From Palsa-601 sp052146895 (GTDB taxonomy: Bacteria; Actinomycetota; Acidimicrobiia; Acidimicrobiales; Bog-793), in NCBI GenBank assembly GCA_052146895.1, contig JBKQLZ010000044.1:1-9605 (forward strand): DNA of 9,605 bases, in the 5' to 3' direction. A model generated the notes under the pieces. It did no database searches. It saw only the letters and a list, made by a program, of their open reading frames with translations, and was not told where the DNA came from. The position numbers were made by a program, and so were the translations under genes. Of the stretch, positions 5,478 to 9,605 are shown one piece after another; position 1 is the stretch's first letter, and each line of letters begins with the position of its first letter.

Positions 5478-6683
5478 ATGGCACGGCAAACGGCACCAGT
5501 CACTGATTGGACGCGGGACTTCGAGCTCCTCGATGCGGGATACATAGAGGACCCGTTCACGGTCTGGGACGAGCTCCGCCAGAGCTGCCCGATCGCCCAC
5601 AGCGACCGGAGGGGCTCTAATTGGCTGCCGGTCCGCTACGACGACGTGACGGCGATGGCACACGACATCCGGCACTTCAGCTCGGTCGAGGTCGGGGTCA
5701 TCGGCGGAGAAGAGGTGGAGGAAGAGGAGCGGATCCTCCCTTACGGCTTGCCCCCCATCTCGGTCGACCCTCCAATCCACACTTGGACCCGTCGCCTCCT
5801 GCTCCCCTGGTTCTCCCACAAGCGCGTGGCCGGCTACGAGGCCATGACAAGGGAGATCTGCACCCACCTGCTCGATTCGTTCGCCGCCTCCGGTCGGGCG
5901 GACGCCGCCGAGAACTACGCCCGCCAGATCCCGGTGCGCGTCGTCGCACACATCCTCGGAGTGTCGGCCGATCTCTCCGACACCTTTACGGAGTGGGTAC
6001 GCGGCGTCCTCGAATTCGTCGACGACACCGAGCGCAACCAGAGCGCCGTCGAGGGCCTCTACAACTACTTCGTGGCAGAGATCGCCAAACGCCGCGAGAA
6101 CCCCGGCACCGATCTGCTGAGCGAGCTGCTTCACACCGAGGTCGACGGCGCGCCGATCGACGAGAGCGTCGTTCTCGGAATGGCTGCCCTCGTTCTCATC
6201 GCCGGCGTGGACACGACTTGGAGCGCCATCGGCTCGTCGCTCTGGCACCTTGCCGGCCACGAGGACGACCGCAAGCGCCTCGCGACCGAGCCGGGTCTCA
6301 TGCCACTCGCCATCGAGGAGTTCTTGCGGGCATATTCGCCTGTGACGATGGCCCGTCTCGTCACCTCCGACGTCGAGTTCAAAGGCTGCCCGATGAAGTC
6401 CGGCGACAAGCTGCTGATGAACTTCCCTGCGGCAAATCGCGATCCCGAGGAGTTCGAAGATGCAGACAAAGTCATCCTCGACCGCAAGCGCAATCGGCAC
6501 GTCGCTTTCGGGTCGGGCATCCACCGCTGCGCCGGCTCGAACCTCGCGCGCATGGAGCTGACCGTCGCGTTGCAAGAGTGGCTGAAGCGGATCCCGGAGT
6601 TCCGCCTTGCAGACGGCGGCGAAGTGACGTGGGCCGGCGGTCAGGTGCGTGGCCCGCGGAGCATCCCTGTCGTTTTCCCGTAG
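5478..6683 (+). CDS. Cytochrome P450 monooxygenase
   Basis: This 401-residue soluble bacterial P450 would insert one oxygen atom into an unidentified substrate, with electrons from a ferredoxin or similar partner not encoded here. Family landmarks in order are DPPIHTWTRRLLLPWF (97-112, C-helix with the heme-propionate HxxxR), the I-helix oxygen-activation motif AGVDTT (242-247), ExxR at Glu281-Arg284 (EEFLRAYSP), NRDPEEF (320-326) and the heme loop HVAFGSGIHRCAG (341-353) with Cys351 as thiolate ligand. All required residues are present and the length is normal. An acidic insert VEEEER (80-85) lies in the B-C region. ATG 5478 is chosen because MARQTAPVTDW begins the usual P450 N-terminus; the longer frame back to 5304 runs through the rhodanese gene and is not credible. 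No clear ribosome binding site precedes it. A GcvT-like gene follows after 32 bases. Confidence 0.95.
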   Translation: MARQTAPVTDWTRDFELLDAGYIEDPFTVWDELRQSCPIAHSDRRGSNWLPVRYDDVTAMAHDIRHFSSVEVGVIGGEEVEEEERILPYGLPPISVDPPIHTWTRRLLLPWFSHKRVAGYEAMTREICTHLLDSFAASGRADAAENYARQIPVRVVAHILGVSADLSDTFTEWVRGVLEFVDDTERNQSAVEGLYNYFVAEIAKRRENPGTDLLSELLHTEVDGAPIDESVVLGMAALVLIAGVDTTWSAIGSSLWHLAGHEDDRKRLATEPGLMPLAIEEFLRAYSPVTMARLVTSDVEFKGCPMKSGDKLLMNFPAANRDPEEFEDADKVILDRKRNRHVAFGSGIHRCAGSNLARMELTVALQEWLKRIPEFRLADGGEVTWAGGQVRGPRSIPVVFP

Positions 6684-6703
6684 CAGCCTTGCCATTCCGC
6701 ATC

Positions 6704-6709
6704 TAGGGT
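6704..6709 (+). promoter_or_regulatory. Putative -10 box of a leaderless promoter, GcvT-like gene
   Basis: TAGGGT ends six nt before ATG 6716, identical in sequence and spacing to the box before the rhodanese gene, and no ribosome binding site is present. It would allow this gene and the one after it to be transcribed separately from the P450. Confidence 0.4.
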
Positions 6710-6715
6710 CCGGCC

Positions 6716-7813
6716 ATGGACACAGAGTCGACTCGCAGCCCCTTCTACGAGGTAGCAGCCGCGGCCGGTGCCAGCTTCATGGAAGAGGCGGGCTGGTTCT
6801 GGACCGAGGGTTTCGGCGATCCCGACGGTGAGTACCGGGGTGTGCGTGACGATCTCGGAGTCTGGGACGTCTCACCCCTCAACAAATGGGAATTCCGCGG
6901 TCCCGACGCGCTCGCGGCGGCACAGCGCGTTCACAGCAACAACATCCTGGGGCTCAGCGTAGGGCAGGTCCGGTACGGGGCTCTCTGCGACGCCGCGGGG
7001 CTGATGCTTGACGACGGCACCGTTTACAGGCTTGACGACCGCGTCTGGCTCATGACCAACGGATCGGAGCGCGCCGAGCACTTTGCCGAGGCGACCGACG
7101 GCCTCGACGTCGAGATCGAAGCCGTCACGCGGGCGATGCCCCATCTCGGGCTACAGGGGCCACGATCTCGAGAGGCGCTCGGGCCGCTCTGCGAGGCGGA
7201 CATCTCCGGGCTGGGCTACTTCCGCTTCCTCCCCGAGCCGACGAAGGTGGGGGGTGTGCCGTGCGTGGTGTCGCGCACGGGTTTCGGAGGGGAGCTCGGC
7301 TACGAGCTCTTCTGTCGCCCCGAAGATGCCACCGATCTTTGGGAGGTCGTGGTGACAGAGATGGACGCGAGGCCGTTCGGGGTTGGCGTGCTCGAGAGCC
7401 TGCGCGTCGAGGCTGGGCTGATTGTTCTCGACTACGACTACTCCGCCGGCGAGCGCACTCCTTACGATCTGTCGCTCGACCGGATGGTAGCGCTGGGCAC
7501 CGTCGACTTCCTCGGTAGCGACGCACTCAAGGCCGTTGCTGAAAGTCCTCCCCGGCGCCTCAAGACACTCCGGCTAGACAGCGACGAGCTCCCCAAGTAC
7601 GGCGCCGAGGTGACGCGGGACGGTGAACCCGTGGGAACGTTGACGAGCCCGGCGATCAGTCCTCGTTATGGTCCGATTGCGCTCGCGATTCTCGAGGTGG
7701 AAGTCGCCCGCAGCGGCGAGCGCGTAGAAGTCGGTCTCGAGTCAGGGGCGATGGGTGCGACAGTGGCTGAGCTCGCCATCTACGACCCGGAAAAGCGACG
7801 GCCACGGGCATAG
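6716..7813 (+). CDS. GcvT-family folate-dependent aminomethyl/methyl transferase, stand-alone
   Basis: This 365-residue protein belongs to the T-protein/DmdA/sarcosine-oxidase-like family, which moves a one-carbon group from a substrate to tetrahydrofolate. It shows GVWDVSPLNKWEFRGPDA (48-65), YGALCDAAGLMLDDGTVYRL (87-106) with the LDD catalytic-aspartate region (99-100), LQGPRSREAL (146-155), SRTGFGGELGYEL (186-198), SLRVEAGLIVLDYDYS (228-243) and the GcvT C-terminal barrel VGTLTSPAISPRYGPIALAIL (306-326). A true glycine-cleavage T-protein normally sits with gcvH and gcvP; neither is here. Its place directly behind a P450 points to demethylation of an O-, N- or S-methyl compound or one-carbon salvage, but the substrate is unknown. 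The start is ATG 6716, likely leaderless (TAGGGT six nt upstream). The stop overlaps the ribosome binding site of the next gene. Confidence 0.85.
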   Translation: MDTESTRSPFYEVAAAAGASFMEEAGWFWTEGFGDPDGEYRGVRDDLGVWDVSPLNKWEFRGPDALAAAQRVHSNNILGLSVGQVRYGALCDAAGLMLDDGTVYRLDDRVWLMTNGSERAEHFAEATDGLDVEIEAVTRAMPHLGLQGPRSREALGPLCEADISGLGYFRFLPEPTKVGGVPCVVSRTGFGGELGYELFCRPEDATDLWEVVVTEMDARPFGVGVLESLRVEAGLIVLDYDYSAGERTPYDLSLDRMVALGTVDFLGSDALKAVAESPPRRLKTLRLDSDELPKYGAEVTRDGEPVGTLTSPAISPRYGPIALAILEVEVARSGERVEVGLESGAMGATVAELAIYDPEKRRPRA

Positions 7814-7817
7814 GAGG
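7812..7817 (+). promoter_or_regulatory. Shine-Dalgarno overlapping the previous stop, sets GTG start
   Basis: AGGAGG begins inside the TAG stop of the GcvT-like gene (7811-7813) and lies five nt before GTG 7823. This arrangement indicates an operon with translational coupling. Confidence 0.7.
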
Positions 7818-7822
7818 CCCTT

Positions 7823-8527
7823 GTGGGGCGCCACGACGAAGAGTCTGAGGCCGGGGGCGGCCACCGGCACGATCACGATCCGGAAGGTGAGACCCCGGCT
7901 GCGCGCCCCTTCAGCGAGGCGTTCTGGGACGAGCGGTACCGGTCTCGGACGGCTGTGTGGAGCGGCAATGCGAACCCGCAGTTGATAGCCGAGGCTGCCG
8001 ACCTGCCGCCTGGAGAAGCGCTTGACGCGGGCTGTGGGGAGGGCGCTGACGCGATCTGGTTGGCGACGCGAGGGTGGCGCGTGACCGCCGTCGACATCTC
8101 CACCGTCGCTCTCGAGCGCGGCGCTGCTCACGCGCGGCGGGTCAGCACCGAGGTCGCCGGGCTGATCACGTGGCAGCAGGTGGACCTTCTCAAGTGGGCG
8201 CCCTCGCCGCAGACCTACGACCTCGTCTCGGCGCAGTTCATGCAACTGCCTCCTGAGTTGAGAGCTGGGCTTTTCGAGCGGCTGGCATCCGGCGTCGCAG
8301 CTGGCGGCACGCTGTTGATCGTCGGTCACGGCCCCACCGACCTGCACACGACTGCGGCTCGGCCGCCGCTGCCCGAGCGATTCTTCACCGCCGAGGAGAT
8401 CGCGGCTGCCCTCGACCCTTCGCTTTGGACGGTCATCGCCAGCGAGTCCCGCCCCCGTGAAGGCAGAGACCCCGATGGGCACCCCGTCAACGTGCACGAC
8501 GAGGTGCTCAGCGCGAGGCGCAACTGA
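7823..8527 (+). CDS. Class I SAM-dependent methyltransferase with His-rich N-terminus
   Basis: This 234-residue Rossmann-fold methyltransferase uses S-adenosylmethionine. Motif I is LDAGCGEGADAIWLA (67-81) and the acidic ribose-binding position is Asp91 in VTAVDIS. ITWQQVDLL and YDLVSAQFMQLPPE are motifs III-IV, and GGTLLIVGHGP is the following strand. The start FWDERYRSRTAVWSGNANPQL (34-54) is shared by a group of actinobacterial enzymes annotated as TehB/thiopurine-methyltransferase-like; the substrate is not known. Residues 1-28 are charged and probably disordered, including GHRHDHDP with three alternating histidines that could bind metal. The start is GTG 7823, set by AGGAGG five nt upstream, and the gene follows the GcvT-like stop after 9 bases, so the two are almost certainly one transcript. 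A role in chalcogen or thiol detoxification, or in product methylation, is possible but unproven. Confidence 0.88.
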   Translation: MGRHDEESEAGGGHRHDHDPEGETPAARPFSEAFWDERYRSRTAVWSGNANPQLIAEAADLPPGEALDAGCGEGADAIWLATRGWRVTAVDISTVALERGAAHARRVSTEVAGLITWQQVDLLKWAPSPQTYDLVSAQFMQLPPELRAGLFERLASGVAAGGTLLIVGHGPTDLHTTAARPPLPERFFTAEEIAAALDPSLWTVIASESRPREGRDPDGHPVNVHDEVLSARRN

Positions 8528-8642
8528 CCTACCGGGGCGGGCAGACCCATGCCTGGCGCCGCCGCTCTGCGACGCATCGTCGGAAGGTTCGCCGTGTGCC
8601 TCGGAGGCGGGGTGTCGCCTGGCTGGCGTCGGCGCTCGCCTC

Positions 8643-8680
8643 TTGGACAGAGCCCGCCGAGGGCTCGGACTTTCGTCCAA
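8643..8680 (+). repeat. Nested inverted repeats after the methyltransferase gene
   Basis: GAGCCC (8650-8655) and GGGCTC (8661-8666) form a perfect 6-bp stem with loop GCCGA. They sit inside an outer pair TTGGAC (8643-8648) and GTCCAA (8675-8680). GGAC at 8667-8670 can alternatively pair with GTCC at 8675-8678, so two exclusive foldings exist. The element may end the upstream operon, although there is no U-tract. Before it, 8528-8642 holds nothing I can recognise. Confidence 0.35.
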
Positions 8681-8689
8681 CGCCCCGCG

Positions 8690-8721
8690 CGTCAGCTCCG
8701 CTGTTGGTACGTTCGCTGACG
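8690..8721 (+). promoter_or_regulatory. Candidate promoter and operator for the isochorismatase-like gene
   Basis: An extended -10, TGG plus TACGTT (8705-8713), fits TGN-TANNNT, with no convincing -35. It is flanked by perfect 7-bp inverted arms CGTCAGC (8690-8696) and GCTGACG (8715-8721), separated by 18 bases. A dimeric regulator on these arms would cover the -10 and start point. Motif-based only. Confidence 0.35.
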
Positions 8722-8740
8722 ATGAAAGGAGGCGATGACC

Positions 8741-9331
8741 ATGGCAACGGTACGAGAGGGCAATAACGCAGTGCTCCTGGTCGTGGACGTGCAGGTCGGC
8801 GTGATGGGTGGGGCGTGGGATTCAGAGCGGATCATCAAGAACGTGGCTCGCGTCGTCGAGCGGGCCCGTGTCGATGGCGTGCCCGTCGTGTGGGTACAGC
8901 ACTCCGACGATGAGCTGATTTTCGGGAGCCCGGAGTGGCAGTGGGTGCCGGAATTGGTACCGGCTGCGGGCGAGCCTCTGATCCACAAGAAGTTCAACTC
9001 GGCGTTCGAGCAGACCGATCTCGAGGAGGTGCTCGCCAAGCTGGACGCCACCCACGTTGCGCTTGCCGGTGCCTCAACCAACTGGTGCATCCGCGCCACG
9101 GCGTATGGCGCCCTGCACTCGGGCTACGACCTGACCCTGATTGAGGACGCCCATACGACGGAGACAATGGAACTCAGCAACGGGACGAAGATCGAAGCCT
9201 CGAACGTCGTCGACGAGCTGAACATCTGCATGACCTGGGTCAGCTACCCGGACCGAGCGAACGGCACCGCCACGGCCGACCAGGTCGACTTCGCCACCCC
9301 CGGCGGCGGCGCCCAGCAGGACGAAGGCTGA
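8741..9331 (+). CDS. Isochorismatase-like cysteine hydrolase
   Basis: This 196-residue soluble enzyme belongs to the isochorismatase/nicotinamidase superfamily, which hydrolyses amides, carbamoyl groups or vinyl ethers. The catalytic triad is visible: Asp16 in LLVVDVQ, Lys83 in HKKFNSAF, and nucleophile Cys116 in AGASTNWCIRATA. The preceding cis-peptide region and following SGYDLTLIEDAHTT are typical. The substrate cannot be assigned. There is no adjacent NAD-salvage or siderophore gene, so neither nicotinamidase nor isochorismatase proper should be assumed. The C-terminal 25 residues (NGTATADQVDFATPGGGAQQ) are low-complexity and beyond the domain. ATG 8741 is preferred over ATG 8735 because AAAGGAGG (8725-8732) is eight nt away from the first and only two from the second. 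The 213-base gap upstream with its own promoter candidate suggests separate transcription from the methyltransferase. Confidence 0.9.
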   Translation: MATVREGNNAVLLVVDVQVGVMGGAWDSERIIKNVARVVERARVDGVPVVWVQHSDDELIFGSPEWQWVPELVPAAGEPLIHKKFNSAFEQTDLEEVLAKLDATHVALAGASTNWCIRATAYGALHSGYDLTLIEDAHTTETMELSNGTKIEASNVVDELNICMTWVSYPDRANGTATADQVDFATPGGGAQQDEG

Positions 9332-9367
9332 GACAAATGAAAACCCGGCGGTCGATTTCGGCGTCCA

Positions 9368-9605
9368 TTACCCATTGCGAGCGGTCACGAGCCAGTAGGC
9401 ACCTTCCAGCACGACGCCCTCGGGGGTGGCAAACGGTCGCAACGCCTTGACGGCGGCCTCGGTACCGGCGTTCACGGCCTCAGGGTCCTTGCCCTCCACG
9501 AGCCGACGCCCCATCTCATCGGAGAGCATGAAGGCGACGACGTCCTCGGGGTCGCGTCCCATAGGCATCGGGTCGCTGAACTGCTCGACGGTGACCTCCG
9601 ACCAC
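9368..9605 (-). CDS. C-terminal part of a probable SAM-dependent methyltransferase, cut by window edge
   Basis: The open frame continues without interruption from the right edge to TAA at 9368-9370, giving 78 visible residues beginning WSEVTVEQFSDPMPMG. The internal ATG near 9568 is not a credible start. The segment DPEDVVAFMLSDEMGRRL, then AVKALRPFATPEGVVLEGAYWLVTARNG, matches the C-terminal region of class I methyltransferases of the UbiE/Methyltransf_11-25 type, in which the last strand carries GVVL-x-G-AxWLVTA. The SAM-binding motifs would lie outside the window, so the assignment rests on tail similarity. It converges with the isochorismatase-like gene across a 36-base gap in which I see no convincing terminator. 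Confidence 0.6.
   Translation of the reverse strand, partial: WSEVTVEQFSDPMPMGRDPEDVVAFMLSDEMGRRLVEGKDPEAVNAGTEAAVKALRPFATPEGVVLEGAYWLVTARNG

Noticed and set aside
5448..6695. 415-codon open frame on the minus strand opposite the P450
   Set aside because: It is an antisense mirror of a GC-rich gene: the P450 on the other strand has every family motif, while this frame shows no recognisable domain.
6716..7813. Glycine-cleavage T-protein (gcvT proper)
   Set aside because: Family fold matches, but gcvH and gcvP are absent and neighbours are a P450 and a methyltransferase, so the specific name is not justified.
7742..8680. 312-codon minus-strand frame opposite the methyltransferase
   Set aside because: Arg/Pro/Ser-rich artefact opposite a gene with SAM-binding motifs and a coupled ribosome binding site.
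1..9605. CRISPR array, tRNA genes, insertion sequence ends, toxin-antitoxin or phage-defence genes
   Set aside because: Looked for on both strands by eye; no regularly spaced repeats, no cloverleaf, no transposase and no defence-type domain were seen.

Overview
The window is a high-GC, densely coded stretch with the look of an Actinomycetota chromosome. The supporting signs are GTG/TTG starts, several likely leaderless genes with a TANNNT box 6-7 nt before ATG, and protein families typical of that phylum. A deep-branching class such as Acidimicrobiia would fit but cannot be shown from this sequence. I see no tRNA, rRNA, CRISPR array, insertion sequence or phage gene. No gap exceeds 300 bases; the longest are 2579-2860 and 8528-8740, and both carry structured candidate regulatory sequence.

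Layout. Positions 1-469 (minus) hold the N-terminal part of an ECF sigma factor that runs off the left edge and has no visible ATG, GTG or TTG start before its conserved domain. Divergent from it is a DUF4349 lipoprotein (569-1489, plus), with an ECF-style promoter (GGAAC-N17-CGTC) in the shared gap. It converges with rsgA (1508-2578, minus), the ribosome-assembly GTPase, across a hairpin whose stem contains both stop codons. Upstream of rsgA is a 22-codon ORF with a near-perfect Shine-Dalgarno, followed directly by a perfect 7-bp hairpin: a candidate leader peptide or attenuator. Next come a PIG-L/LmbE zinc deacetylase (2861-3670, minus) and a divergent SRPBCC-fold protein (3824-4267, plus). 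An AqpZ-type aquaporin (4281-5030, minus) and a single-domain rhodanese (5109-5438, minus) follow.

The right half is a plus-strand metabolic cluster: cytochrome P450 (5478-6683), a GcvT-family folate-dependent methyl/aminomethyl transferase without glycine-cleavage partners (6716-7813), and a class I SAM methyltransferase whose ribosome binding site overlaps the preceding stop (7823-8527). After a gap with inverted repeats and an extended -10 comes an isochorismatase-like cysteine hydrolase (8741-9331). The window ends in the C-terminal part of another, probably SAM-dependent, methyltransferase on the minus strand (9368-9605).

The best candidates for something undescribed are the leader ORF plus hairpin before rsgA, the P450/GcvT-like/methyltransferase cluster (possibly demethylation coupled to one-carbon carriers), the palindrome between the divergent rhodanese and P450 genes, and the recurring TAGGGT-N6-ATG leaderless starts. 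The window contains mainly recognisable families. I did not find a clearly new multi-gene system.
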